64,000 bases of DNA from Diplocloster modestus (GCF_019042245.1 NZ_JAHQCX010000011.1:110792-174791); one strand, 5' to 3'; numbered from the stretch's first letter, positions 8,055-16,866 are shown. Notes: generated by a model not told the origin, from the sequence alone. Numbers and translations are program-made.

Positions 8055-9356
8055 ATGTCTAATTATTATCAGCCGGAAGTTGAATGCGCATCCCGGGACC
8101 AGATCAAAGCCTGGCAGGATGAGCGGCTTGTAAAGCAAGTAAAACATGTATACGACAACGTACCGTACTACCGCAATCTGATGGAGAAGAAAGGAGTGGT
8201 GCCGGAGGATATCAGATCCGCAGAGGACCTGAATAAACTGCCTTTCCTTACCAAGGATGATTTGAGGGAGGCTTACCCTTACGGCCTGTTAGCCGTACCG
8301 TTGTCCGACTGTGTGAGGATACAGTCTACCAGCGGAACCACAGGACGCCGGGTGGTGGCGTTTTACACCCAGCACGACCTGGATCTGTGGGATGACTGCT
8401 GTGCCCGCGCCATCGTCGCGGCCGGCGGGACTAAGGATGATGTTGTTCATGTGTGCTACGGCTATGGATTATTTACCGGAGGTCCCGGCTTAAACGGAGG
8501 TTCCCACAAGGTAGGTTCCCTGACCTTGCCCATGTCCTCCGGAAATACGGACCGCCAGATCCAGTTCATGTGTGATCTGGGCTCCACGATTCTGTGCTGT
8601 ACGCCTTCCTACGCCGCTTATCTGGCGGAGAGTATCTATGAGAGGGGTCTGCAGGATCAGATCAAGTTAAAAGCAGGTATCTTCGGAGCGGAAGCCTGGA
8701 GCGAGGAGATGCGCCAGGACATCCAGAATAAATTACATATCAAAGCCTATGACATCTATGGCCTGACCGAGATCTCAGGCCCGGGTGTATCCTTTGAGTG
8801 CAGCGCACAGGGCGGTATGCATGTCAATGAAGACCATTTCATCGCGGAGATCATCGATCCGGTGACGGGAGAAGTTCTGCCTGACGGCGAAAAGGGAGAG
8901 CTGGTATTCACCAGCATCACCAAGCAGGCATTCCCGCTTCTTCGCTACCGCACCAGAGACATCTGTGTTCTGAACCGGGAGAAATGTTCCTGCGGCAGAA
9001 CCCACGTGCGTATGTCCAAACCTATGGGCCGAAGCGACGATATGCTGATCGTCAAGGGCGTCAACGTATTCCCGTCCCAGATCGAGACCGTATTGCTGAA
9101 CAAGGGATATCCGGCCAACTATCAGATTATTGTTACCCGTGAAAACAACAGCGATAAGCTGGAAGTCCTGGTAGAGATGACCCCTGAGATGTTCTCCGAC
9201 GAACTGTCCAAGATTACGGTAAGAGAGAAAGAATTAAACGGCGCGTTAAAGGCTATGCTGGGCATCTACGCGGTTGTAAAATTGGTCGCGCCAAAGAGTA
9301 TCACCAGAAGTGAAGGAAAGGCTGTCCGCGTGATCGATAAGCGGAATCTATACTAA
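8055..9356 (+). CDS. paaK: Phenylacetate-CoA ligase (second copy)
   Basis: A 433-residue paralogue of the first ligase in the operon. It has TSGTTGRRV at about 93-101, YGLTEISGPG at about 236-245, a CSCGRTHVRM cysteine motif, and the FPSQIE segment of the C-terminal lid. The two copies are clearly diverged, so they are not a recent duplication and may prefer different aryl acetates (phenyl, 4-hydroxyphenyl, indole); this is inference. The gene is preceded by AGAGGA and followed 20 bases later by a second ACT gene. Confidence 0.93.
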   Translation: MSNYYQPEVECASRDQIKAWQDERLVKQVKHVYDNVPYYRNLMEKKGVVPEDIRSAEDLNKLPFLTKDDLREAYPYGLLAVPLSDCVRIQSTSGTTGRRVVAFYTQHDLDLWDDCCARAIVAAGGTKDDVVHVCYGYGLFTGGPGLNGGSHKVGSLTLPMSSGNTDRQIQFMCDLGSTILCCTPSYAAYLAESIYERGLQDQIKLKAGIFGAEAWSEEMRQDIQNKLHIKAYDIYGLTEISGPGVSFECSAQGGMHVNEDHFIAEIIDPVTGEVLPDGEKGELVFTSITKQAFPLLRYRTRDICVLNREKCSCGRTHVRMSKPMGRSDDMLIVKGVNVFPSQIETVLLNKGYPANYQIIVTRENNSDKLEVLVEMTPEMFSDELSKITVREKELNGALKAMLGIYAVVKLVAPKSITRSEGKAVRVIDKRNLY

Positions 9357-9376
9357 TCCATTAGGAGGAGAAACTT

Positions 9377-9817
9377 ATGACAGCAAAACAAATATCTGTA
9401 TTTCTGGAAAATAAGCCCGGACAGCTGACGGAATTCGCCAAACTGCTGGAGCAGCACGGGATCAATATGCATGCGCTGTGCGTGGCGGACGCCAAGGATT
9501 TCGGAATCTTAAGAATCATCGTGGATGATTCCTACAAAACCGCCTGTGTCCTGAAAGAAGCGGATTACGTATTCTCCATCACACCGGTACTGGCGGTAGA
9601 GATGCCGGATAAACCCGGCAGCCTGGCCAAAATCCTGGATCTGCTGGCAGAAAATGAGATCAATCTGGAATACACCTACGCCTTTACCTCCAGAAAAGAA
9701 GGTTATGCCTATATGATCCTCCGGGTAACCGACAATGAAAGAGCCATCGAAGTGCTGGGAGAGAACGGCGTGAAACTGATCTGCCAGCACGACATGGGAG
9801 GGATTTTCTGCCACTAG
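9377..9817 (+). CDS. Tandem ACT-domain protein (second)
   Basis: A 146-residue protein with two ACT domains, opening KQISVFLENKPGQLTEFAKL and, at about residue 72, VLAVEMPDKPGSLAKIL. It is a paralogue of the protein at 7614-8021, so the operon has the arrangement ligase, oxidoreductase, ACT, ligase, ACT. Each ACT gene may serve the ligase nearest to it. AGGAGG lies seven bases before the start. It is the last gene of the operon, and the giant palindrome A1 begins 25 bases after the stop. Confidence 0.85.
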   Translation: MTAKQISVFLENKPGQLTEFAKLLEQHGINMHALCVADAKDFGILRIIVDDSYKTACVLKEADYVFSITPVLAVEMPDKPGSLAKILDLLAENEINLEYTYAFTSRKEGYAYMILRVTDNERAIEVLGENGVKLICQHDMGGIFCH

Positions 9818-9841
9818 TTTGGATTTTATTTGCTATGGTCC

Positions 9842-10034
9842 GGAGCGTTCTGCCGCAAAGGCAGGCTGGCCGGGAGGGGCAAAAAAGAAACGGCCCCCAA
9901 ACCGCTTCGGCCGGACCTAAGAACGGGTAACTCCGAAGAGGACGAAACCCGTTCTAAGGTACGGCCTCAAGCGGTTTGGGGGCCGTACCTTTTTTGCCCC
10001 TCCCGGCCAGCCTGCCTTTGCGGCAGAACGCTCC
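9842..10034 (-). repeat. Family A giant palindrome, copy A1 (short form)
   Basis: A 193-bp near-perfect palindrome centred at about 9938. The arms (9842-9927 and 9949-10034) pair almost without error, starting GGAGCGTTCTGCCGCAAAGG on one strand of each arm. The inner part carries the family A mark CGGCCGGACCTAAGAACGGG against GAGGCCGTACCTTAGAACGG. The apical hairpin present in copies A2 and A3 is missing here. The outer arm sequence (9842-9900) is not found in A2 or A3. It lies between the convergent ends of the paaK/ior operon and a reverse-strand marR. The open frames across it are by-products of the symmetry. Confidence 0.9.
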
Positions 10035-10195
10035 TGCTTTGGCGCTATTAACATAGGACCGCCGATAAATGATATAGTACAAGAGATTTGAATTTGGTGA
10101 CTGGTATTCTACTGTTTTTAGTATTCTAATATTTAATTAAATTTTAGCAAAAAAAGCTGGGAATGAGCATGGAATTCTAGCTTGAATTAGTGAGA

Positions 10196-10251
10196 GGGAG
10201 GAGAGGGAAGCCGCACCTCCGCCCAAGGCCCCGCGGCTTCCCTCTCCTCCC
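10196..10251. terminator. Perfect GC-rich hairpin between convergent genes
   Basis: A 19-bp perfect stem (GGGAGGAGAGGGAAGCCGC and its complement at 10233-10251) with an 18-base loop. It lies just past the stop of the reverse-strand marR (10273) and after palindrome A1. There is no long T run on either side, so if it ends transcription it is an unusual terminator. It resembles the hairpin at 47735-47787 in design but not in sequence. Confidence 0.6.
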
Positions 10252-10272
10252 GATTCTTCTTCACCAGGAATT

Positions 10273-10722
10273 TTATTTCAGCAGCAGTTTTTCTTCTTCC
10301 GTAATGGAATCTACCAGTTTCTTGGACAGATTAAAATATTCGTCTATTTCATTTGGTTCAAAATGGGAAAAGACCCGATTCATAAAGGATGTTATAATTT
10401 CGATATTTTCATTCAGGGCGGTACGGCCGTCTTCTGTGATGAGGACATATGTGATCCTGCGGTCCTGGCGGTCTGTCAGACGCTGGATGCAGCCCTTCAT
10501 TTCTAATTTGCGTAGCGTACGGGAAATCGCGGGTCGTGTTACACCCAGCTGCTTTGCGATGTCGGAGACGGTAATGTATTGTCCCGGATGGGATTCGGAA
10601 GCCTTCCATAGGATATCTAGTATAGTTAGTTCGCCGTGGGGCAGGATATTGAGAGAATCGGAAAGGTTTAATAACTTTAATTTTCGGATAATATTATATT
10701 GGCGGTTGATTTTTTCCAGCAT
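10273..10722 (-). CDS. MarR-family regulator
   Basis: A 149-residue winged-helix regulator. The helix-turn-helix reads TVSDIAKQLGVTRPAISRTL (about 50-69), followed by the wing DRQDRRITYVLITEDGR. The N- and C-terminal helices form the usual dimer interface. It is divergent from a second marR at 11029 across a 306-bp region. The ligand is unknown; control of its own gene and of the adjacent ABC exporter genes is likely by position. Confidence 0.88.
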   Translation of the reverse strand: MLEKINRQYNIIRKLKLLNLSDSLNILPHGELTILDILWKASESHPGQYITVSDIAKQLGVTRPAISRTLRKLEMKGCIQRLTDRQDRRITYVLITEDGRTALNENIEIITSFMNRVFSHFEPNEIDEYFNLSKKLVDSITEEEKLLLK

Positions 10723-10938
10723 TGCCGGCTCCTTTTTCTTTTGTAAAAGTCAGAGGCTGCAGACAGATACGCCGCAGCCGGGGGTTTTTAAGTTTTCTGA
10801 ACGGGAATCTTGTGAAATCTAACTATAAAGTATAATAATATAGATCAAATTTAGTGTCAATAAAGTTTGTGGAATCGATATCATATAAATTGACGAAAGA
10901 CATTCCTTTTGCAAATAATTCTTTAACTATTTTAGATA

Positions 10939-10998
10939 TTGACAGTAGTTCCTATCGGAGTTAAAATTTTACAATGTAAATAGATTACAATGTTAAAT
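10939..10998 (+). promoter_or_regulatory. Promoter and MarR-type operator for the exporter operon
   Basis: TTGACA at 10939-10944 and TAAAAT at 10962-10967 are separated by 17 bases. Directly after the -10 box is TTTACAATGTAAA (10968-10980), a palindrome around one central base, and a second copy of its core, ATTACAATGTTAAAT, at 10984-10998. Two repeated symmetric sites covering the start of transcription fit autorepression by the MarR protein encoded at 11029. Confidence 0.7.
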
Positions 10999-11028
10999 AT
11001 TTATTAAGATACGGAAAGGAATGAGGAA

Positions 11029-11496
11029 ATGGACCGAGGAGGGGTAACCGAAGAGCTGCTAAAAGCTGCAGGTAGAATGAGACGAGTGAGGCTCAGTGTG
11101 CTGTTTCCGGATATTTCTCAGGGAGAATTCCTGGCTTTGGAAGTCATATACCGCTATACGCTTATCCAGGATGGAAGGAAAATCTGCGTATCGGATCTGG
11201 CCAAAAATATGAAGATCGCGTCCTCAGCAGTTTCCAGAATGCTGCATACACTGGAAGAGCGGGGGTTGATCAGCAGAGAGGTGGACCGAAAAGACAGGAG
11301 AAATACCTATGTATACCTGACGGAGGCCGGACGGCAGAAGCATCAGGATGCAGTGGACACTATGGATGAATTTTTGAAAAGTGTAGTAAACCGTATGAAG
11401 GAGGAGGATATCCGCCAGCTGATTGTATTATGGAATGAGTTAGCGGATATTATTGATGATGAGTTAGACAGCAGGACGAAAGGAGAGAGACGATGA
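11029..11496 (+). CDS. MarR-family regulator of the ABC exporter operon
   Basis: A 155-residue MarR protein with the helix-turn-helix VSDLAKNMKIASSAVSRML (about 63-81) and the wing DRKDRRNTYVYLTEAGR. Its stop overlaps the ATG of the first ABC gene (ATGA), so it is the first gene of the operon and probably represses it in the absence of a drug-like ligand. The palindromic sites at 10968-10998 are the likely operator. Confidence 0.88.
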   Translation: MDRGGVTEELLKAAGRMRRVRLSVLFPDISQGEFLALEVIYRYTLIQDGRKICVSDLAKNMKIASSAVSRMLHTLEERGLISREVDRKDRRNTYVYLTEAGRQKHQDAVDTMDEFLKSVVNRMKEEDIRQLIVLWNELADIIDDELDSRTKGERR

Positions 11497-13649
11497 CAAA
11501 ATTATTCAAGTACCTGCGCGATGTTAAGGGTATGGTGGTGCTGATTATAGCCTTACTGGTTATTCAGGCGTACTGTGACCTGGCATTGCCCCAATATACG
11601 TCCAATATTGTAGATGTCGGAATACAGCAGGGGGGCATCGAATATGTGGCCCCGGAGAAAATGAGACCGGAGACATTTGAGAACCTGAGCTGTTTTCTGA
11701 ACGATGCGCAGATTAAGATATTGTCGGCCAGTTATGATCAGGATGCGGACGGCAATTATGTATTAAATACCAAAAATAAGGAGGCCCTGGAACAGCTGGA
11801 TGAGATGCTGGGCACTCCCATGATGCTGATCTCATCTGTGGAGGAATCCGGGAAGATGACCATGGAGTCGCTGAAGGGCATGATCGCTTCCGGACAAATG
11901 ACGAAAGATCAGGTCATGAAAATGAAGGACCAGGCTTTAAGCCAGATGGGAGACCTGCAGGAGTCCTTGATCACCCAAAAGGCGATCTTGTTTGTGAAAG
12001 CAGAGTATGAAGCGCTGGGGATCGATATGGGAGCTTATCAGACCCACTATCTGCTGAAGTCCGGCGGAATTATGCTTTTATATACGCTGGTGATGGTGAT
12101 TGCAGCTATACTGGCCGGTATGCTGGGCTCTTATTCCGCGGCCAAGATCGGACGGAACCTGCGCAGCCGGATGTTTCAGAAAGTGGTTGATTTCTCCGGG
12201 AATGAGCTGGATCATTTTTCCACGGCTTCCCTGATCACCAGAAGTACTAATGATATCCAGCAGGTGCAGATGACAACGGTAATGATGCTGCGTTTCGTCA
12301 TATATGCCCCTATTCTGGGAATCGGCGGTATTATCAAAGTGGCCGGTACCAGGACGGGGATGGGATGGATCATCGGTGTCTCGGTGGGAGCCAGTATCCT
12401 TCTGGTTGCGGTCCTGATGTCCGCCGCAATGCCGAAGTTCAAAAAGATGCAGCTTCTTGTGGATAAACTGAACCTGGTGTCCCGGGAGATTCTGACCGGC
12501 CTTCCGGTGATCCGGGCATTCAGCCGGGAACGCTTTGAAGAAAAGCGGTTTGAGAAGGCCAACAAAGACCTGATGTCAACCCAGCTGTTTACCAACCGGA
12601 TTATGACTTTTATGATGCCCGCGATGATGCTGGTGATGAACTGCACCACGGTTCTGATCGTCTGGGTGGGAGCGCAGGGAATCAATCTGGGGAATCTGCA
12701 GGTCGGTGATATGATGGCATTTATTACTTATACGATGCAGATTATCATGTCCTTCCTGATGATTACTATGATGTCCGTCATGCTGCCCCGGGCAGGGGTC
12801 GCGGCCGTCCGGATCGACGAGGTTATGCAGACCTCATGTTCGATACAGGATAAAGAGAAGAACCAGGATGAAAAGCTGGCTGGATGCCGGGGCGTATTGA
12901 CTTTTGAGGACGTATCGTTCCACTATCCCGGAGCGCAGGAGAACACCCTCCACCACTTAAGCTTCACGGCAAAACCGGGTAAAACGACAGCAATCATAGG
13001 CAGTACCGGCTGCGGGAAGTCTACGCTGATCCACCTGATCCCGAGATTTTATGATGTAACGGGAGGACGTATCACGCTGGACGGCGTGGATATCCGGGAT
13101 CTGTCCCAGCATAAGTTAAGGGAGCTGCTGGGTTTTGTACCCCAGAAGGGAATGCTGTTTTCAGGAAATATTGAATCCAATATCAAATTCGCCGGAGAGG
13201 ACACGATAACGGACGAGGCTATGATACAGGCGGCCGGGATCGCTCAGGCGGTGGAATTCATAGACTCCAAGCCTGAGCAATACAAGAGCCGCATTTCCGA
13301 AGGCGGAACGAATGTGTCCGGCGGCCAGAAGCAGAGGCTGTCCATCGCCAGGGCGATCGCGAAGAATCCGAAGGTATTTCTGTTTGACGACAGTTTTTCG
13401 GCGCTGGACTATAAGACCGATGTGGTTTTGCGTAAAGCCCTGAATGAGAAGGTTCAGGATGCGACCGTAATCATCGTGGCCCAGCGGATCAGTACCATCC
13501 TCCACGCAGATCAGATCATCGTGCTGGATGAAGGCAGGATCGTGGGGATGGGAAATCATGAGGATTTGCTGGAAAACTGTGAAACCTATCAGGAAATCGC
13601 GAAATCGCAGCTCTCGGAGAAAGAACTGAAAGGAGGCCGCGCATCATGA
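11493..13649 (+). CDS. Heterodimeric ABC exporter, subunit 1 (degenerate ATP site)
   Basis: A 718-residue fused membrane-ATPase half transporter. Six transmembrane helices span about 15-450, with an unusually long insert after the first helix (about 45-180, soluble and Met-rich). The ATPase domain has Walker A GSTGCGKST (about 508-516), signature NVSGGQKQR and Walker B FLFDDS, where the usual catalytic Glu is Asp. That substitution marks a degenerate ATP site as in TM287/288 and BmrCD-type heterodimers. It overlaps marR upstream and the partner downstream by four bases each. Confidence 0.92.
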   Translation: MTKLFKYLRDVKGMVVLIIALLVIQAYCDLALPQYTSNIVDVGIQQGGIEYVAPEKMRPETFENLSCFLNDAQIKILSASYDQDADGNYVLNTKNKEALEQLDEMLGTPMMLISSVEESGKMTMESLKGMIASGQMTKDQVMKMKDQALSQMGDLQESLITQKAILFVKAEYEALGIDMGAYQTHYLLKSGGIMLLYTLVMVIAAILAGMLGSYSAAKIGRNLRSRMFQKVVDFSGNELDHFSTASLITRSTNDIQQVQMTTVMMLRFVIYAPILGIGGIIKVAGTRTGMGWIIGVSVGASILLVAVLMSAAMPKFKKMQLLVDKLNLVSREILTGLPVIRAFSRERFEEKRFEKANKDLMSTQLFTNRIMTFMMPAMMLVMNCTTVLIVWVGAQGINLGNLQVGDMMAFITYTMQIIMSFLMITMMSVMLPRAGVAAVRIDEVMQTSCSIQDKEKNQDEKLAGCRGVLTFEDVSFHYPGAQENTLHHLSFTAKPGKTTAIIGSTGCGKSTLIHLIPRFYDVTGGRITLDGVDIRDLSQHKLRELLGFVPQKGMLFSGNIESNIKFAGEDTITDEAMIQAAGIAQAVEFIDSKPEQYKSRISEGGTNVSGGQKQRLSIARAIAKNPKVFLFDDSFSALDYKTDVVLRKALNEKVQDATVIIVAQRISTILHADQIIVLDEGRIVGMGNHEDLLENCETYQEIAKSQLSEKELKGGRAS

Positions 13650-15490
13650 GTAAAAAAGATGACAGCAGCAGCGCAAGGCCCATGGGGCCCAGACATGGAA
13701 TGGTGCCGGGCGAAAAGGCAAAAGATTTTAAAGGAACCATTGTAAAATTATTAAAATATATGAGTAAATATAAAGTAGGCATTGTCTTTGTGCTGATTTT
13801 TGCCATTGGCAGCACTGCTTTTAACATCGCCGGCCCGAAGGTGCTGAGTAAGGCAATCACCGAGATTTTTAACGGGCTGGTGGGTAAGATATCCGGGTCG
13901 GGAGGCATCGATTTTACAAAGATAGGACGGATTCTGCTGATCATGCTGTGCCTGTATCTGATCAGTTCCCTGTTCTCCTTTGTACAGGGCTGGATCATGA
14001 CCGGTATTTCCCAGAAACTGTGCTTCCGGTTCCGAAAAGAGATTTCGGAAAAGATCAACCGGATGCCCATGAAATATTTTGAGTCCAAGACGGTGGGCGA
14101 AGTCCTCTCCAGAATCACCAACGATGTGGATACCCTGGGTATGAGCTTAAATCAGAGTGTTACCCAGCTGATCACCTCCGTCACCATGATCATCGGCGTG
14201 TTGATCATGATGTTAAGCATAAGCCCGCTGATGACACTGATTGCGCTGGTCATTCTGCCGATCTCCGTTTTGCTGATCGGTGTCGTTGTAAAAATGTCCC
14301 AAAAATATTTCATCACCCAGCAAAAATATCTGGGCAAGGTAAACGGACAGGTGGAAGAAGTGTTCAGCGGCCATAATATCGTCAAAGCCTTCAACCGGGA
14401 GAAAGCCGCCATCCAGGAGTTCGATGAAACCAACGACGTGCTGTTCCAGTCAGCCTGGAAGTCCCAGTTCCTGTCCGGAATGATGCAGCCGATTATGATG
14501 TTCGTCGGAAACCTGGGCTATGTGGCAGTGGCGGTCAGCGGAAGTATTCTGGCGGTCAAACGGGTGATCGAAGTCGGCGACATCCAGGCATTTATCCAGT
14601 ATGTCCGTAACTTTACACAGCCGATCTCGCAGCTGGCGCAGGTTTCCAATATGCTTCAGTCCACAGCGGCCGCGTCAGAGCGTGTTTTCGAGTTCCTGAA
14701 CGAGGAAGAAGAAATTGACAATGTAGAGAACCCGGTATCCGTAGAAGAAATTCAGGGCAGGGTTACTTTTGAACACGTCCATTTCGGATACAATCCGGAT
14801 AAAATCATCATCAATGATTTCAGCTGCGAGGTAGAGCCTGGCCAGACCGTGGCCATCGTCGGCCCCACAGGGGCCGGCAAGACCACCATGGTGAAGCTGC
14901 TGATGCGTTTCTATGACGTAAACGGCGGCAGTATCAAAGTTGACGGCCATGACATCCGGGATTTCAACCGCAGTGAATTAAGGGAGAGTTTCGGAATGGT
15001 ACTCCAGGATACCTGGCTGTTCAAGGGGACGATCATGGAAAATATCCGGTACGGCAGGCTGGACGCCACGGACGAGGAAGTCATCGCTGCAGCCAAAGCA
15101 GCTCATGCCCATCATTTCATCCAGACATTGCCCGGAGGCTATCAGATGGAGCTGAATGAAGAGGCCGATAACGTCTCGCAGGGACAAAAACAGCTCTTAA
15201 CCATTGCCCGTGCCATACTGGCGGACAATAAGATACTGATCCTGGATGAGGCGACCAGTTCTGTTGATACCAGAACCGAGGCCCGGATACAGAAAGCCAT
15301 GAATAATCTGATGAGAGGCAGAACCAGTTTTGTCATTGCCCACAGGCTTTCCACAATCAAGGACGCGGATCTGATCCTGGTCATGAAGGACGGTGATATC
15401 ATCGAGCAGGGCAGCCACGATGAACTTCTTTCTAAGAACGGTTTCTACGCAGAACTCTACAACTCCCAGTTTGAGGAAGCGATCGCATAA
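13646..15490 (+). CDS. Heterodimeric ABC exporter, subunit 2 (catalytic Glu present)
   Basis: A 614-residue half transporter. After a short basic N-terminus, six transmembrane helices run to about residue 330. The ATPase domain has Walker A GPTGAGKTT (about 408-416), signature NVSQGQKQ and Walker B ILILDEATSSVD with the catalytic Glu. The non-canonical signature faces the degenerate Walker B of the partner, which fits a heterodimer with one hydrolytic site. The likely substrate is a drug or lipid. The start overlaps the upstream gene (ATGA). Confidence 0.93.
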   Translation: MSKKDDSSSARPMGPRHGMVPGEKAKDFKGTIVKLLKYMSKYKVGIVFVLIFAIGSTAFNIAGPKVLSKAITEIFNGLVGKISGSGGIDFTKIGRILLIMLCLYLISSLFSFVQGWIMTGISQKLCFRFRKEISEKINRMPMKYFESKTVGEVLSRITNDVDTLGMSLNQSVTQLITSVTMIIGVLIMMLSISPLMTLIALVILPISVLLIGVVVKMSQKYFITQQKYLGKVNGQVEEVFSGHNIVKAFNREKAAIQEFDETNDVLFQSAWKSQFLSGMMQPIMMFVGNLGYVAVAVSGSILAVKRVIEVGDIQAFIQYVRNFTQPISQLAQVSNMLQSTAAASERVFEFLNEEEEIDNVENPVSVEEIQGRVTFEHVHFGYNPDKIIINDFSCEVEPGQTVAIVGPTGAGKTTMVKLLMRFYDVNGGSIKVDGHDIRDFNRSELRESFGMVLQDTWLFKGTIMENIRYGRLDATDEEVIAAAKAAHAHHFIQTLPGGYQMELNEEADNVSQGQKQLLTIARAILADNKILILDEATSSVDTRTEARIQKAMNNLMRGRTSFVIAHRLSTIKDADLILVMKDGDIIEQGSHDELLSKNGFYAELYNSQFEEAIA

Positions 15491-15530
15491 AGCCCGCTGC
15501 ATGCAGACATGAAGGAAAGGAAGGAGAAAC

Positions 15531-16136
15531 ATGATAAACAGAAGTGTCACCATAGGCAGACAATACGCAAGCGGCGGCAGAGAGATCGGAAAGCTGCTGT
15601 CTAAAAAACTGGATATGCCATATTATGACTACGAACTGGTACTTCTGGCCGCTGAAAAATACGGCCTGAACCCTGGCGTTCTAAAGGAAAAGGACGAGAT
15701 CCGGACAGACAGCCTGCTCTACAATCTGGCCGTATTGACTTCCGGAAATGCCCGGAATTTTGGAAAAGTAATGGAACCCTATGAGATCTTCCAGGCGGAA
15801 TGTGAAACCATCCGCAGACTATCGGAGAAACACCCGGCCATCTTCATCGGCCGGTGTGCCGATCTGGCGCTGATGGAGGCCGGAAGGCCGCTCCGTGTAT
15901 TCATCTACGCATCGGACATGGAGGACCGGATCAAAAGGGCCCACGAAGTCGATCACATCGACATGAAAAATATAGAATTTTACATCAAACGAAAAGACAT
16001 GAAACGTAAGAGCTACTACAACTCCTTCTCCCAAACGGAGTGGGGAAGGCTGGAATCTTACGACCTGTGCCTGAATAGCTCGGCCCTGGGATACGAAAAA
16101 TGTGCGGAGATTATTGCGGAAGCGCTTGAAGGTTGA
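15531..16136 (+). CDS. Cytidylate-kinase-like protein
   Basis: A 201-residue protein of the cytidylate kinase-like family common in Clostridia. The N-terminus TIGRQYASGGREIGKLLSKKL replaces the canonical P-loop GxxGxGKS with GRQYASGGREIG. Later segments, FIGRCADLAL and the arginine-rich lid IKRKDMKRKSYY, follow nucleoside monophosphate kinases. The substrate is not settled for this branch. It follows the exporter by 40 bases with AAGGAGA before its ATG and probably belongs to the same transcript, which ends at the hairpin at 16226-16251. Confidence 0.8.
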   Translation: MINRSVTIGRQYASGGREIGKLLSKKLDMPYYDYELVLLAAEKYGLNPGVLKEKDEIRTDSLLYNLAVLTSGNARNFGKVMEPYEIFQAECETIRRLSEKHPAIFIGRCADLALMEAGRPLRVFIYASDMEDRIKRAHEVDHIDMKNIEFYIKRKDMKRKSYYNSFSQTEWGRLESYDLCLNSSALGYEKCAEIIAEALEG

Positions 16137-16166
16137 GCCTGTTCTGATGAGGTTTATATTAAGACG

Positions 16167-16224
16167 GCAGGGACCGCACTGCGGCGGAAAGGAAGATGCC
16201 GCTTACGCGGCCCGCCGCAGGCGG
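16167..16224 (+). repeat. Family C structured repeat, copy C1
   Basis: About 58 bp, strongly similar to 45976-46036. Outer stem CTGCGGCGG / CCGCCGCAG; inner stem GCCGC / GCGGC around TTAC. In C2 the inner stem is GCCGT / ACGGT, so one pair has changed on both sides. It sits between the end of the kinase gene and the end of the reverse-strand relic, and runs straight into a terminator. Confidence 0.75.
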
Positions 16225-16225
16225 A

Positions 16226-16251
16226 GAGTTTCGCTTGCGAAACTCTTTTTT
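16226..16251 (+). terminator. Intrinsic terminator after the exporter operon
   Basis: Stem GAGTTTCG / CGAAACTC with loop CTTG, followed by six T residues (16246-16251). It sits 90 bases after the kinase stop codon, directly after repeat C1. Confidence 0.85.
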
Positions 16252-16545
16252 GGTTTGATATTCTTTTCGCTTGAAGATGGCAACTGTCACGGGGTAGGAT
16301 AAAGGGAACGCCAGAAGCGAACAGGCAAGCATAATTGCGGCGTTCAATACTATCTGCCAAGTGGTCATTCCGCCAGGATCTATTTCAAGAAATTGGCTTT
16401 CTTTACAACGCATGACCGCAAAATTATATACCAGATCATTTTTTGATACGGTCATAATGAGCTTCCCATCATGGATAAAAGTGATGCAATCAGCGACGTT
16501 TTCTAAATCAGTTATCACGCATGATAGGATCTAACCCGCCTGTTG

Positions 16546-16848
16546 CTATTCGTCCTCCTGATAAAACAAGGTCAACAACTCTGTCAGCTTAGCGAGTGGG
16601 ATATTGCTTACCCGTCCAATCTCAGCGGCTATTTGCAAATGTTCCTCCGCAAGACGTTGTTGCTCCTCCTGATAAAATTCTTTGGTCTGCGCTGATACAA
16701 AACTACCCCTTCCAACGGTAGTTTCCATAAAACCATCCCTTTGCAAATCTTCATAAGCCTTTTGAACCGTGATGACACTTACATGAATTGATCTTGCCAA
16801 TGCGCGCATGGAGGGGATCGCATCCCCCGCCTGCAGTTCACCGCTCAT
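16546..16848 (-). pseudogene. 5'-truncated GntR (YtrA-type) regulator
   Basis: A 100-residue frame containing most of a GntR DNA-binding domain (GDAIPSMRALARSIHVSVIT, then QKAYEDLQRDGF) and a short C-terminal tail typical of YtrA regulators. The first helix, normally about 25 residues long (PIYEQIxxQI), is absent: the frame begins at the internal methionine of the MSGEL segment, with the promoter of the divergent operon immediately upstream and no ribosome site. It is probably non-functional, and it heads the relic at 16159-16518. Compare the intact regulator at 16948. Confidence 0.65.
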
Positions 16849-16866
16849 GAAATAAGAAAAAGAGTA

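Larger units (their letters stand above)
16159..16518 (-). pseudogene. Fusion relic of an ABC ATPase tail and a permease tail
   Basis: The reverse strand opens with a GTG and reads the C-terminal part of a YtrB-like ATPase (TDLENVADCITFIHDGKL, then DLVYNFAVMRCKE), then passes directly into what looks like the last transmembrane region of an ABC-2 type permease (TTWQIVLNAAIMLACSLLAF). The Walker motifs and most of the permease are gone. The tail after about residue 95 is read from repeat C1. This is best explained by an internal deletion that joined the 3' ends of two neighbouring genes. Together with the truncated GntR gene upstream it is a decayed operon. Confidence 0.75.

Noticed and set aside
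9830..10051. Open frames of 60-110 codons across palindromes A1, A2 (47083-47391) and A3 (59724-60059)
   Set aside because: They arise from the mirrored GC-rich arms, contain no recognisable domain, and have no suitable ribosome site. The palindrome explains them fully.
10190..10822. 210-codon forward frame opposite the reverse-strand marR
   Set aside because: It is antisense to a clear MarR gene with codon patterns of that gene, and its residues are low-complexity Ser/Arg/Phe.
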